A stretch of DNA of 64,000 bases from Nitrospira sp. Its GTDB lineage: Bacteria; Nitrospirota; Nitrospiria; Nitrospirales; Nitrospiraceae. The translations under genes and the position numbers were made by a program. Numbering within the stretch: position 1 is the stretch's first letter; the number at the start of each line of letters is the position of its first letter. This document shows positions 1-8,398 of the stretch, piece after piece. The notes below the pieces were generated by a model. The model saw nothing but the letters and a program-made list of their open reading frames with translations. It had not been told where the DNA came from and did no database searches. The DNA lies in the NCBI GenBank assembly GCA_024998625.1, contig JACOEL010000012.1, forward strand, positions 56,169 to 120,168. The letters are read 5' to 3'.

Positions 1-678
1 CGCGTAGGGGGTCAGGCAGACAAACTCCGGGTTCTCCAAGACCACGCGGGTGCCTTCCGACGATTCCTGCCGCAGGATGTCGCAATAGATGCAGCGTTCC
101 TTCTGCTGGAAATGCTGCCGACATCCGTCGATTTCTTCGATGACGCTGGTGGGCACGACCGGCAAGGCGATGAGCTGAGAGTGGCTATGCTCCAACGTGG
201 CGCCCGCCGTGGCGCCCTGATTCTTGAAGATCAGAATATATCGCAACCTCAGATCCTTCTTGAGGTCGAGAATCCGGTCGCGATAGGCCCAGAGCACATC
301 CTCCACCCGCTTGGCCGGCAGGTCGGCGAGGTGTTCCTTGTGATTGGGGGTTTCGATGATGACTTCGTGGGCGCCGATGCCGTTCATGCGGTCGTAGAGG
401 CCGAGGCCTTCGCGTCCCATGTCGCCTTCGACATGCAGCGCGGGAAACTTATTGGGGATGACCCGCACGGTCCAATTCGGGCTGTCCGGTTCCGAGGCAT
501 GGGGCCGATAGGCGAGGATTTCTTTCGGCGTCAGACGTTCCTGTCCCGGGCAAAACGGACACATGGATGCAGAGGGAAGCGGCGCCGACGGCATAGAGAC
601 GTCTTGGGGGCGCCCGCCTCGTTCGGTTGAAATGATGACCCAGCGGCCGACGATCGGGTCTCTTCTCAGTTCAGGCAT
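1..678 (-). CDS. galT: Galactose-1-phosphate uridylyltransferase, N-terminal 226 residues (cut by window start)
   Basis: GalT moves UMP between UDP-glucose and galactose-1-phosphate in the cytoplasmic Leloir pathway. Translation of the minus strand from 678 begins MPELRRDPIVGRW and stays open to the window edge. The histidine-triad active site appears as HSHSQ at about residues 164-168, where E. coli has HPHGQ; the second His is the UMP-accepting nucleophile. Cys pairs CPFC (about 40-43) and CIYC (about 196-199) fit the zinc sites of the family. The start is supported by AGAGGAG about 6 bases upstream. It lies 103 bp downstream of the GH57 gene on the same strand, so the two may be cotranscribed in sugar or glycogen metabolism. 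The C-terminal third is outside the window. Confidence 0.93.
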   Translation of the reverse strand, partial: MPELRRDPIVGRWVIISTERGGRPQDVSMPSAPLPSASMCPFCPGQERLTPKEILAYRPHASEPDSPNWTVRVIPNKFPALHVEGDMGREGLGLYDRMNGIGAHEVIIETPNHKEHLADLPAKRVEDVLWAYRDRILDLKKDLRLRYILIFKNQGATAGATLEHSHSQLIALPVVPTSVIEEIDGCRQHFQQKERCIYCDILRQESSEGTRVVLENPEFVCLTPYA

Positions 679-781
679 CTCGACTCCTCTAGTTGTCAAT
701 GGTCACTGTGCACTGCTCGATGTCCAATGATGGGGCGGATGGTGAGGACCTCATTGAACAGGGAGCATTGAGCGTTGTCGT

Positions 782-2986
782 TCAGACCCGCCACATGGTG
801 GCCTCAAAGTCGTCCCCCGGCCGGTTGAGGGTGGCCGGGCTGTGGTGAGGATACCGCGCGATTTCCATCCCATGTTCCGACACCGTCAGGGTCAACCGTA
901 CTTCTGTGCCGATCTCGATGCCCAGTTCTTTGAATGGGATGCCCAACTCCAGAATTTTTCGCCGGCAGATCGTGCTGTAGGAGCCCCTGTCGCGATAGAG
1001 GCCGGATTCGTCTGCCCGGGAGAGCAGGAAGGTGTCAGCCCCTTCGGTCGTGAGGGCAAACGACAACTTATATTGCTGGATGCCTGAGCTGATGTAGAGG
1101 TCTGCGGTGCAGTGCTCCTGGCGCGTTTGAGATCGTTCATCGAGATCCAGCCGAAGGTAGAGATGTTCGCGGTCGAATCCGAAGAAAATGGAGGTGAAGA
1201 GCCCTTCGGCCTTCCACATCGCTCCCAAAGGCGGCGTCGGGTTGATGGTACCGGCCCCGCGCCATTCGAAAAAATTGGAGACCATGCCGTCGAGGGTCGG
1301 GGTGATGAGCGCCAGCGGGAGTTGCACCAGGTCCAGGCCTTGCGGCGTGCGGGCCTCGACCAGGGGCTGATTCAAGATGTCGGGCGGCGTCACCCCGGCA
1401 TAGGTCCAGACGTTGCGCAGATGCGTGCGGAACAGGCGGTCGAATTCCTGTTTGTAGTCGGTGTCGAAGTCGTCACCGTACCACCAGAACCAGTCGCTGC
1501 CTTCGGCGGCATAGAGTTCGTCCCAGGCCGCGCGGGCCTTGTCCGGCGCCAACGAGGGCGTGAGATCCACGAGACGGGCCCGTGTGTGCTGCAGGAGGTC
1601 CCAGCCGCGATTGTCTTCCTGGTGGCCGATCCAGATTTTAAAGTCCTGGTTGATCCAGGAGCCGGAATGTAATTGATCGAGGCGTTGAGGGGGCGGAACT
1701 GACTCCAACGCGTGGCTCACGGTGTTCAATCGCACGCGGATGCCGTGGCCGATATGGAGCCCGTCCTGTTCGAAGGCGCGAAACAGCAGGGAGAGGAAGC
1801 GTTCACCACCGTCGTGGTAATGCTCCCATGGATTCTCGCCGTCGAGAATCACGGCCAGGAGTCCGTTCTCCAGCGGAATGTCGTACGCAAGGCCACGGAT
1901 CCGCCTGAGCACATCGTCGGCGGCCGATTCCGGGGTCGTCTTGTGATAGACGAAGCCGAAGGCATCGGAAATATCCCGGTCGCGGAACACCATCGTGAGC
2001 GGCTGCTCTGTGGTGCCGACTGCGTAGGGCTGATAGAGATGATAATGACGATTCCAGGCCTGGTCGGCCATCTGGAGCGACCGGTAGAGGATACCTTCGT
2101 CTGTCGCCAGCCAGCGAATCCCGGCCTTGCCCAGGATAGGCAATAACTCGGGACAGACCGACCCTTCGGACGGCCAGAGCCCAGCCGGTGCACGGCCGAA
2201 CGTGTGCGTATGGTAGTCGATCGCCCGTCGCACCTGAGCTTCGGCATCGGCCGGCGCATGGAATCGAGCGGGCAGCGGCAGGTCCGGCCTGGCGCGGCGA
2301 GTGAATTCCGAGTCGATCACGAGCGGAAGAATCGGGTGGAAAAACGGCGTGGTGGTCAATTCGATCTGCCCACGCTCCTGGAGCGCCTGATACATCGGAA
2401 CAATCTGCCTGATTGCGGTCTGTTGCAGAGCCAGCACTTCCTGCTTGTCCTCTTCGGTGAATCCCCGATTCTTGGCGCGCAACTCCGCCAGACGTGGAAA
2501 GCGCTGCAGGCTGCCGTATCCGAACCAGGCCAGGTTGTGCCAGACCTGGAGGTCTAGAAATTCCTGCGTTGAAAACTGTCGAGCCAGACGATCGAGGTCT
2601 TGCCCCTGGACGTCGACGCCACGTTTCACCAGCAGTTCCTGATAGCGGGGAAAGGGGCGCACCATGGTGGCCCAATTGGCGGAAAAGAAATGGCGAATCA
2701 GGAAGGCCTTTTCAGTCGGGATCAGATCGGCCGCTGGGCGTTGCGCAGATTCCAGGAATAAATCGCGGACGCGGCCGGTGGAGAACTCTTCCAGTTGCAG
2801 TAGCAGCGATGGAGTGAAGTTAAAAGTCGAGTGAGCCTCGGGAAATCGCTCCAGCAGGAAGGCCATGTCGAAGTAGGCCTTGGTGGCGTGCAGACGTACC
2901 CAGGGCATACTCGCGGACCCCGTGAGCGGGTCCGTGTAATACGGCTGGTGCATATGCCAGAGGAAACAGAGTTGAATGGTTTTCAT
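782..2986 (-). CDS. Glycoside hydrolase family 57 (alpha-amylase / 4-alpha-glucanotransferase type), 734 aa
   Basis: This is a retaining alpha-glucan-acting enzyme of family GH57, probably in glycogen or maltodextrin turnover. Visible family regions are HMHQP near residue 11, TTTPFFHPILPL near 211, WPSEG near 271 (Glu274 as likely nucleophile) and LDGENPWEHY near 381 (Asp382 as likely acid/base, by analogy with the DDGE of Thermococcus glucanotransferase). No signal peptide is visible, so it is probably cytoplasmic. The C-terminal ~200 residues look like a beta-rich accessory domain that I cannot name. It is followed on the same strand by galT. Hydrolase and transferase activity cannot be told apart from sequence alone. 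Confidence 0.88.
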   Translation of the reverse strand: MKTIQLCFLWHMHQPYYTDPLTGSASMPWVRLHATKAYFDMAFLLERFPEAHSTFNFTPSLLLQLEEFSTGRVRDLFLESAQRPAADLIPTEKAFLIRHFFSANWATMVRPFPRYQELLVKRGVDVQGQDLDRLARQFSTQEFLDLQVWHNLAWFGYGSLQRFPRLAELRAKNRGFTEEDKQEVLALQQTAIRQIVPMYQALQERGQIELTTTPFFHPILPLVIDSEFTRRARPDLPLPARFHAPADAEAQVRRAIDYHTHTFGRAPAGLWPSEGSVCPELLPILGKAGIRWLATDEGILYRSLQMADQAWNRHYHLYQPYAVGTTEQPLTMVFRDRDISDAFGFVYHKTTPESAADDVLRRIRGLAYDIPLENGLLAVILDGENPWEHYHDGGERFLSLLFRAFEQDGLHIGHGIRVRLNTVSHALESVPPPQRLDQLHSGSWINQDFKIWIGHQEDNRGWDLLQHTRARLVDLTPSLAPDKARAAWDELYAAEGSDWFWWYGDDFDTDYKQEFDRLFRTHLRNVWTYAGVTPPDILNQPLVEARTPQGLDLVQLPLALITPTLDGMVSNFFEWRGAGTINPTPPLGAMWKAEGLFTSIFFGFDREHLYLRLDLDERSQTRQEHCTADLYISSGIQQYKLSFALTTEGADTFLLSRADESGLYRDRGSYSTICRRKILELGIPFKELGIEIGTEVRLTLTVSEHGMEIARYPHHSPATLNRPGDDFEATMWRV

Positions 2987-3143
2987 CGGGAAGTTTCTTG
3001 CAGACTTCCGGGCAGTATGTCATAGGGGTAGGAGTGTTGCAATGAAAGGGCGGGATCGAGGAGGGCCTGTTTTCTTTCCGATCGGGTGAGAGCGATCAGG
3101 CGGTGTCGGACCGGCCGTGGTGCGAAACGGGGAGTCAGGCAGA

Positions 3144-3587
3144 ATGGAATCGAATCAGATGGTTTCGAGCGAGATACGTACAGAGCCGCTAGTGTCCCCC
3201 GTCTCGATTCTGCGGTATTGGGGACCGGTCTGCTCGTATGCCGGACTCATTTTCTTCGGGTCGTCGGTATCCAATCCACCGGAATCCGTTTCGTCATTAT
3301 TGGGGAACATTTCCGACAAGATCTTGCATCTCTGCGAATACGGGGTTTTGGGGGCCTTAGCCTTTCGGGCCTGTCGCCATGGAGCGGGTGCCTGGGGGGC
3401 CCGACATGCTGTCATCGTGGCGGTGGCCGGTTGTGCGCTCTACGGCTTGAGCGATGAGATCCATCAATTGTTCGTGCCGCTTCGTCAGGGAGATCCGTTG
3501 GACCTGGTGGCCGATTCCCTGGGTGCCACGCTCGGGGCCTGGACCTGGCGTCTCACGGAACGGCGCGCGGTTCCGTCACCCCTATAG
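3144..3587 (+). CDS. VanZ-like family membrane protein, 147 aa
   Basis: Small integral membrane protein of the VanZ-like family. It shows three or four hydrophobic segments (about residues 22-40, 58-75 and 83-98) and the family signature DEIHQLFVP followed by R-x-GDPLDLVADSLGA, which is what identifies it. VanZ gives low-level teicoplanin resistance in enterococci, but the role of most family members is unknown and nothing here suggests antibiotic resistance. I chose the ATG at 3144 because GGGGAG lies about 9 bases before it; a GTG at 3117 in the same frame would add nine residues. It is divergent from the GH57 gene and convergent with the aldo/keto reductase, so it is probably transcribed alone. 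Confidence 0.8.
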   Translation: MESNQMVSSEIRTEPLVSPVSILRYWGPVCSYAGLIFFGSSVSNPPESVSSLLGNISDKILHLCEYGVLGALAFRACRHGAGAWGARHAVIVAVAGCALYGLSDEIHQLFVPLRQGDPLDLVADSLGATLGAWTWRLTERRAVPSPL

Positions 3588-3712
3588 ACTCGACGCGTCC
3601 CGCCCGGCCCTATCTCATCGATTCTTCCCGCAGTGTTTCTCCGACCTTCGCTCCGTTCCGTGCGTGATGACGATTCAGATGGTCTGCTGAGCGTGCCCTC
3701 CGTTTTCAGCCT

Positions 3713-4684
3713 CTACCAGGCGTAGGCCTCGGGGGCCGCGCCGCCGGGGCCGGGGAAGATTGTGTCCAATGTCTTCAGGCTGTCCGGAGTCAGCGTCAAC
3801 TCCAGCGCCGGAAGTGCGGATGTCAGCTGTTCCATGGTGCGTGGACCGATGATGGGAGAGGTCACCGCCGGTTGATGGAGAAGCCAGGCGAGGGCGACGG
3901 CGGCCGGCGCGGCATTCACTGTCTTGCAGAACTGCTCATAGGCTTCTAGCGTTGCGCGATGGGTCTCGATGTCTTTCCGGACGTCTTCGTCTGCACGCCG
4001 CCCGGTTGTGTACGTGCTTAGCGCCCCTCCCAGCAGACCTCGCGCCAGGGGACTCCAGGGAATCATGCCGATCCCATAGGCCTGACAGGCCGGGATGACT
4101 TCCAGCTCGACGGTTCGCTCGAGAAGATTGTAAAGGCTCTGTTCGGAGATGAGGCCGAGAAAGTGGCGTGACTTCGCCAGCTCTTGCGCCTGGGCGATGT
4201 GCCAGCCGGCAAAATTGCTGCTGCCGACGTACAGCACCTTCCCTTCGCGGCAGAGTTGCTCCAGCGCCTGCCAGATTTCTTCCCAGGGGCACTCACGATC
4301 GATGTGATGCATTTGGTACAGGTCGATATGGTCTGTCTGTAGACGCCGGAGACTCTCTTCGCACGCGCGTTTGATATGCAAGACAGACAGGCGAGACTGG
4401 TTGGGCCAGTCGCCCATGCGGCCATAGACCTTCGTGGCCAGCACCACCTTTTCGCGCCGCCCCCCGCCTTGTGCGAACCAACGGCCGACAATCTGCTCCG
4501 TCACCCCTTCGCCGACTTTCCATCCATAGACGTTGGCGCTGTCGAAAAAGTTGATGCCCCGTTCGAGCGCCTGGTCCATGATCGCAAAGCTGTCGGTTTC
4601 GGAGGTCTGTGGCCCGAAGTTCATGGTGCCGAGACAAAGGCGGCTGACTCGCACTCCAGAGCGGCCGAGATGAACGTATTGCAT
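3713..4684 (-). CDS. Aldo/keto reductase, 323 aa
   Basis: NAD(P)H-dependent oxidoreductase with the aldo/keto reductase TIM barrel. The catalytic tetrad is complete: Asp48 and Tyr53 (FFDSANVYG), Lys85 (LATKVYG) and His126 (LYQMHH). The GSSNFAGW segment and the PWSPLARGLL segment match the YghZ/YajO-like (AKR11/AKR12) branch that acts on small carbonyl compounds. Length is normal. The start has GGAAGGAG with good spacing and a sigma-70-like promoter at 4710-4739. The physiological substrate cannot be read from sequence. It is divergent from amgK. Confidence 0.9.
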   Translation of the reverse strand: MQYVHLGRSGVRVSRLCLGTMNFGPQTSETDSFAIMDQALERGINFFDSANVYGWKVGEGVTEQIVGRWFAQGGGRREKVVLATKVYGRMGDWPNQSRLSVLHIKRACEESLRRLQTDHIDLYQMHHIDRECPWEEIWQALEQLCREGKVLYVGSSNFAGWHIAQAQELAKSRHFLGLISEQSLYNLLERTVELEVIPACQAYGIGMIPWSPLARGLLGGALSTYTTGRRADEDVRKDIETHRATLEAYEQFCKTVNAAPAAVALAWLLHQPAVTSPIIGPRTMEQLTSALPALELTLTPDSLKTLDTIFPGPGGAAPEAYAW

Positions 4685-4709
4685 GTGCGTCTCCTTCCTG
4701 TGAGAGGAC

Positions 4710-4739
4710 AGAATACCGGCCTATGCCGGAGTCTGACAA
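4710..4739 (-). promoter_or_regulatory. Sigma-70-like promoter for the aldo/keto reductase gene
   Basis: On the minus strand TTGTCA (4739-4734) and TATTCT (4715-4710) are separated by 18 bases, placing transcription start about 20 bases before the start codon at 4684. A consensus GGAAGGAG lies between. This is a motif match only. Confidence 0.5.
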
Positions 4740-4801
4740 CCGACCGTGGCTAAGTGGCATGCAGCAGGTAACTTTCTGCTGGTAGTTCAGCAAGGTTTGG
4801 C

Positions 4802-4807
4802 TATAAT
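4802..4807 (+). promoter_or_regulatory. -10 box TATAAT directly ahead of amgK (leaderless candidate)
   Basis: A perfect TATAAT ends only 9 bases before the amgK ATG at 4817, so transcription would start within a few bases of the start codon. No Shine-Dalgarno sequence is present in the gap. The -35 region is poor, which is common with a strong -10. Confidence 0.5.
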
Positions 4808-4816
4808 GCCGATCGT

Positions 4817-5917
4817 ATGACAACGACAAATCCTGCCGCTCCCGCGGCACCGCTCGCCCCGCCGGATCCTGCACGAATCGCCAAGACAGTGGCCAGCAAG
4901 ATGCCCTTTCGCGGCGATGTGACGGGGTTGACCCCGCTCGCCGGTGACGCGTCGAATCGTCGATATTTTCGGATCGCCCTGAAGGGGACGCCCTCGGCAT
5001 TGATCCTCATGCAGTTGGCCGATCCGGAAGGATTCAAGAAATCAGAAGAAGCCGTCAGCGGAGCCTCCGCTCAGATTGCGGAGCTGCCCTTCACCAATGT
5101 GCTCACGCACCTGCAGCGTACCGGTGTGACCGTTCCGCAGTTGCACTATTATGATCGCGAGGCCGGTCTCCTATACCTGGAGGATTTCGGGGACCTGACG
5201 CTGGCAGAAGCCTGCCGTGATGCGGACCGTGCCCGGTTGGTGGAGCTCTATCGTCAGGCGATCGATCAACTGGTCTTGCTCCAGGTGAGGGGGACCACGC
5301 CGCCCGCGCCGGGCTGTATCGCTTTTCACCGGCGCTTCGATGTGCCGCTGTTGATGTGGGAGTTCGACCATTTTCTCGAATACGGGATTACCGCCCGCTT
5401 GGGTCTGCCGATGAAGCCGGCCGACGACAAGGCGATCCGCGCCGAGTTTCAACGCATCGCCGATTTATTGGCAGGGCAGCCGCAGGTGTTCGTCCATCGC
5501 GATTACCATTCACGTAATCTCATGGTCGACGGGTCGCGCATCGGCATCATCGATTTTCAAGATGCCCTCATGGGCCCGGCTACCTACGATCTGGCCTCGT
5601 TGCTGAAAGATGCCTACATCGAGTTGGAGGATTCGGTGGTGGCCGGGCTGGTCGACCATTTCCTCGACGGGCTTGCCGCCCAGGGGCAGGAGTGGGCGGA
5701 TCGGGCGGCGTTTCGTCGCCTGTTCGATCTCACCAGTATCCAACGCAACCTCAAGGCCGCCGGCCGGTTTGTCTACATCGACCGGGTCAAACACAACCCG
5801 AAATTTCTCGCCGATATCCCTCGTGTCCTGGGCTACGTGAAACGGAATTTGTCCAAATACCCCGAGTTGGCCACATTACGTCAGCACTTGGCGCCCTACG
5901 TTCCTGAACTCCAGTGA
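4817..5917 (+). CDS. amgK: N-acetylmuramate/N-acetylglucosamine kinase (AmgK-like), 366 aa
   Basis: Aminoglycoside-phosphotransferase-fold kinase. The catalytic loop HRDYHSRN (about 229-236) and the metal-binding DFQD (about 247-250) are intact. By family knowledge AmgK phosphorylates the anomeric carbon of MurNAc or GlcNAc, feeding MurU to make UDP-MurNAc and bypassing de novo, fosfomycin-sensitive synthesis. The assignment to AmgK rather than another APH-family kinase rests on the next gene, a MurU-type nucleotidyltransferase 108 bp downstream. A TATAAT lies 9 bases before the ATG with no Shine-Dalgarno, so the mRNA may be leaderless. The first 20 residues are rich in Ala and Pro and are probably disordered. 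Confidence 0.85.
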   Translation: MTTTNPAAPAAPLAPPDPARIAKTVASKMPFRGDVTGLTPLAGDASNRRYFRIALKGTPSALILMQLADPEGFKKSEEAVSGASAQIAELPFTNVLTHLQRTGVTVPQLHYYDREAGLLYLEDFGDLTLAEACRDADRARLVELYRQAIDQLVLLQVRGTTPPAPGCIAFHRRFDVPLLMWEFDHFLEYGITARLGLPMKPADDKAIRAEFQRIADLLAGQPQVFVHRDYHSRNLMVDGSRIGIIDFQDALMGPATYDLASLLKDAYIELEDSVVAGLVDHFLDGLAAQGQEWADRAAFRRLFDLTSIQRNLKAAGRFVYIDRVKHNPKFLADIPRVLGYVKRNLSKYPELATLRQHLAPYVPELQ

Positions 5918-6025
5918 AACGTCAAACGCGAAACGCCAGCCGTAACTCGTGAACAGGCCTGTCAGCCAAGAATCCTGGATGTACGCGCTTCACGTTGTCC
6001 CTGTCACCGTTCACGTGTGGTTCAC
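5914..6025 (+). repeat. Degenerate heptamer repeats GTGAAAC / GTTCAC between amgK and murU
   Basis: Three tandem heptamers GTGAAAC, GTCAAAC and GCGAAAC run from 5914 to 5934, overlapping the amgK stop codon. Reverse-complement units (GCTTCAC 5987-5993, CGTTCAC 6008-6014, GGTTCAC 6019-6025) run up to the murU ATG. The arrangement is an inverted array that could fold. A related array lies between gltB and gltD. Function unknown. Confidence 0.55.
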
Positions 6026-6760
6026 ATGAAAGCCATGATTCTTGCCGCGGGCCTTGGAACCAGATTGAGGCCCCTCACCGACGTGACGCCAAAGCCGCTC
6101 CTCCCGGTGGCCGGCACGCCCATGATCGTTTGGAATCTGCTCCTCTTGAAGCGTCATGGCATTCGCGAGGTGGTGATCAATCTCCATCATTTGGGTGCAA
6201 TGATTCCGCAGGCGCTGGGCGACGGCTCGGCGTTCGGGATGCGAATCATATACTCGGACGAGCCCGTGATCCTCGGTACGGGTGGCGGAATCAAACAGGC
6301 AGAACCATATTTTCGTGGCGAGCCGGTCCTGATTCTGAACGGCGACACGCTGTTCGAACTGGATCTCGGCGCGTTGATGGCCTTTCATCGATCGCGACAG
6401 GCCGCGGCGACCCTGGTGCTGCGGCAGGACCCGGAGGCGGCTCGTTGGGGGTTGGTTGAAGTGACGGAACGTGGGGACGTAGTGCGGATCATCGGGCGTG
6501 GCTGTACGGAGACGATATCAACCACCGGCCGCATGTTTGCCGGCATCCATATTTTGCATCCGCGTTTGTTGCGTGATGTGCCGGTCGGGAAGGAATCGTC
6601 GATCATCGATGCCTATGTGCGCGGTATTCAAGAAGGGGAACGGATCGTTGGGTACGATTTCAGCGGCTATTGGAGCGATGTCGGCACACCTGAACGGTAT
6701 GCGCAAGCAGAGCGGGATGCTGCAGCCGGGTTGCTCAGATTGTCAGCACGAAAGTCGTAA
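6026..6760 (+). CDS. murU: N-acetylmuramate alpha-1-phosphate uridylyltransferase (MurU-like), 244 aa
   Basis: Sugar-1-phosphate nucleotidyltransferase. The N-terminus has the NTP-binding signature ILAAGLGTRLRPLT followed by PKPLLPVAG, then LGTGGGIKQA and the metal-binding LNGDTLF. Its ~244-residue length without a left-handed beta-helix matches MurU of the Pseudomonas recycling pathway, which makes UDP-MurNAc from MurNAc-1-phosphate and UTP. The neighbour AmgK-type kinase supplies that substrate, so pairing supports the call; other hexose-1-phosphate nucleotidyltransferases share these motifs. A GTG at 6017 would add three residues, but the ATG at 6026 gives the standard MKAMILAAG start. Cytoplasmic. 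Confidence 0.88.
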   Translation: MKAMILAAGLGTRLRPLTDVTPKPLLPVAGTPMIVWNLLLLKRHGIREVVINLHHLGAMIPQALGDGSAFGMRIIYSDEPVILGTGGGIKQAEPYFRGEPVLILNGDTLFELDLGALMAFHRSRQAAATLVLRQDPEAARWGLVEVTERGDVVRIIGRGCTETISTTGRMFAGIHILHPRLLRDVPVGKESSIIDAYVRGIQEGERIVGYDFSGYWSDVGTPERYAQAERDAAAGLLRLSARKS

Positions 6761-6847
6761 GCCAGACGGAATGGGCTAGAGAACTCCGCTTTAGTGGTTA
6801 CTAGATTAGGTCGGCAGTCGGTCGGACTCAAATTGAGCATGTTCATG

Positions 6848-6970
6848 CAGGATGGTCAAAACGGTCGTTCAGCAAGGCCGCAGCAAGTGAAGGGCCGAGG
6901 CGTACCCGCAGGGTACGTTGAGGGTCTGAACGAAGCGAGAACGAAGCTGACGGCCGTTTTCACCATCCTG
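6848..6970. repeat. Long palindromic intergenic element, copy A
   Basis: Near-perfect 21-base inverted arms (6848-6868 and 6950-6970; one mismatch) begin CAGGATGGT and end ACCATCCTG. They enclose about 80 bases with a second hairpin at 6901-6917 (7-bp stem, 3-base loop, CGTACCC/GGGTACG). The interior carries CAGCAAGGCCGCAGC and AGGGCCGAGGC. A second, inverted copy is at 28135-28227. The element sits between murU and the convergent response-regulator gene. I associate this element type with Nitrospira genomes; it has no ORF. Confidence 0.8.
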
Positions 6971-6975
6971 CCTGG

Positions 6976-8352
6976 TTACTCGTCGGGTGTGGATTTCCGT
7001 TGCTTAATCAGCCGCGCAAGATAGGTTCGCTGCAGGTCCAAAAACTCCGCCGCTTTCGTTTGATTCCCCGCCGCTTTTTCCAACGCCCGCTCAATGATAT
7101 AGGCACTATGCGCTTCCATGGATTCATGGTACGTGAGGTTCAGGTAGGGAAGCCCGTGTTCTGAACCTCCTTTCCCGGCTGCGTCGTCGGGCGACAAGGC
7201 CAGAAATTCAGGTTCGATGACGTCGCTGGGACTGAGCACCACGGCGCGTGAGAGGACGTTATCGAGTTCGCGGATGTTGCCGGGCCAGGGATAGTGGGTC
7301 AATGCGGCGCACGCCGCCGGGCTCAGCGAGACTCCGGGACGTTTTGCTTCACAGGCATGCCGCTTGAGGAAGAACTCGGCCAGCCGCACGATATCTTCGC
7401 TCCGTTCCCTTAACGGCGGGAGGGTAAAGCTGACCACGTTGAGCCGGAAAAAGAGATCTTCCCGGAACTGCCCCGCCTTGACGGCCTGCTTGAGATCCTT
7501 GTTGGTCGCGGCGACGAAGCGAATGTTGACGGAGACCGAGCGTGTGCCGCCGACACGTTGAAATTCTTTGTCTTGCAGCACGCGCAGGAGCTTGGCTTGC
7601 AGCGGCAACGGCATGTCGCCGATTTCGTCGAGAAACACTGTTCCGCCTTCCGCCATTTCGAGCTTGCCCTTTTGAAGCCGGTCGGCGCCGGTGAAGGCGC
7701 CGCGCTCGTGGCCGAACAGTTCGTTTTCGAGCAACGTTTCCGTGAGCGCCACACAGTTGATGACGACCATGGGCATGCTCTGGCGCGGACTCCATTGGTG
7801 GATGGAGCGGGCGAAGAGTTCCTTGCCGGTGCCGCTTTCCCCGAGGAGGAGAATGCTGGCGTCCGAGTTGGCGGCGCGGCGGGCGGATTCGATGATGGCC
7901 TTGATTTTCGGGCTGTCGCCGACGATGGTGGCATACCGGTTCTGCACGTCCGATTGGAGGGCGGCCACCTGCCGCTTCAAGGAGTCCCGCTCCAGCGCTT
8001 TTTGAATCACGATCAGGAGATGGTCTTTTTCGAGCGGTTTCGTCAGGAAGTCGTAGGCCCCGTGGCGCATGGCTTCCACGGCGTCAGGGATCGTGCCGGC
8101 GGCGGTCATGACGATGACGGGGATGTCCTCAGACTGCTTGTTCTGGGCCATGCGTTTGAGCACGTCCATGCCCTTGAGGCGGGGCAGATAGAGGTCCAAC
8201 AGGACCAGATTCGGAGATTCCTGCTCGATGAGCTCGATGCCGCGCAGGCCATCGGAGGCGGTCAGCGTTTTGTAGCCGCCCGCGTCCAACCGATCCTGCA
8301 ACATCGTGACGATGTCCTGATCGTCATCGACTATGAGAACCTTGGCCTTCAT
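6976..8352 (-). CDS. Sigma-54-dependent response regulator, NtrC family, 458 aa
   Basis: Three-domain activator of sigma-54 RNA polymerase. The receiver domain (about 1-120) has the acidic pair Asp9-Asp10 and phospho-acceptor Asp53 in VLLDLYLPR. The AAA+ domain has Walker A GESGTGKE (171-178), the sigma-54 contact loop GAFTGA (218-223) and Walker B GGTVFLDEIGDM. The C-terminus is a Fis-type helix-turn-helix (about 428-455, GNQTKAAEFLDLQRTYL). No histidine kinase is encoded next to it, so it is an orphan regulator here and its regulon is unknown. The DUF1015 gene ends 46 bp upstream on the same strand; the two may be cotranscribed. Confidence 0.94.
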   Translation of the reverse strand: MKAKVLIVDDDQDIVTMLQDRLDAGGYKTLTASDGLRGIELIEQESPNLVLLDLYLPRLKGMDVLKRMAQNKQSEDIPVIVMTAAGTIPDAVEAMRHGAYDFLTKPLEKDHLLIVIQKALERDSLKRQVAALQSDVQNRYATIVGDSPKIKAIIESARRAANSDASILLLGESGTGKELFARSIHQWSPRQSMPMVVINCVALTETLLENELFGHERGAFTGADRLQKGKLEMAEGGTVFLDEIGDMPLPLQAKLLRVLQDKEFQRVGGTRSVSVNIRFVAATNKDLKQAVKAGQFREDLFFRLNVVSFTLPPLRERSEDIVRLAEFFLKRHACEAKRPGVSLSPAACAALTHYPWPGNIRELDNVLSRAVVLSPSDVIEPEFLALSPDDAAGKGGSEHGLPYLNLTYHESMEAHSAYIIERALEKAAGNQTKAAEFLDLQRTYLARLIKQRKSTPDE

Positions 8353-8398
8353 CGGTTTCGCGACCTGCTAGCGGCGATCAGCCATTCGCTCTTCGCGG

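Noticed and set aside
1803..2675. 290-codon frame within the GH57 gene
   Set aside because: Same-strand out-of-frame shadow; the GH57 catalytic motifs are all in the 782-2986 frame.
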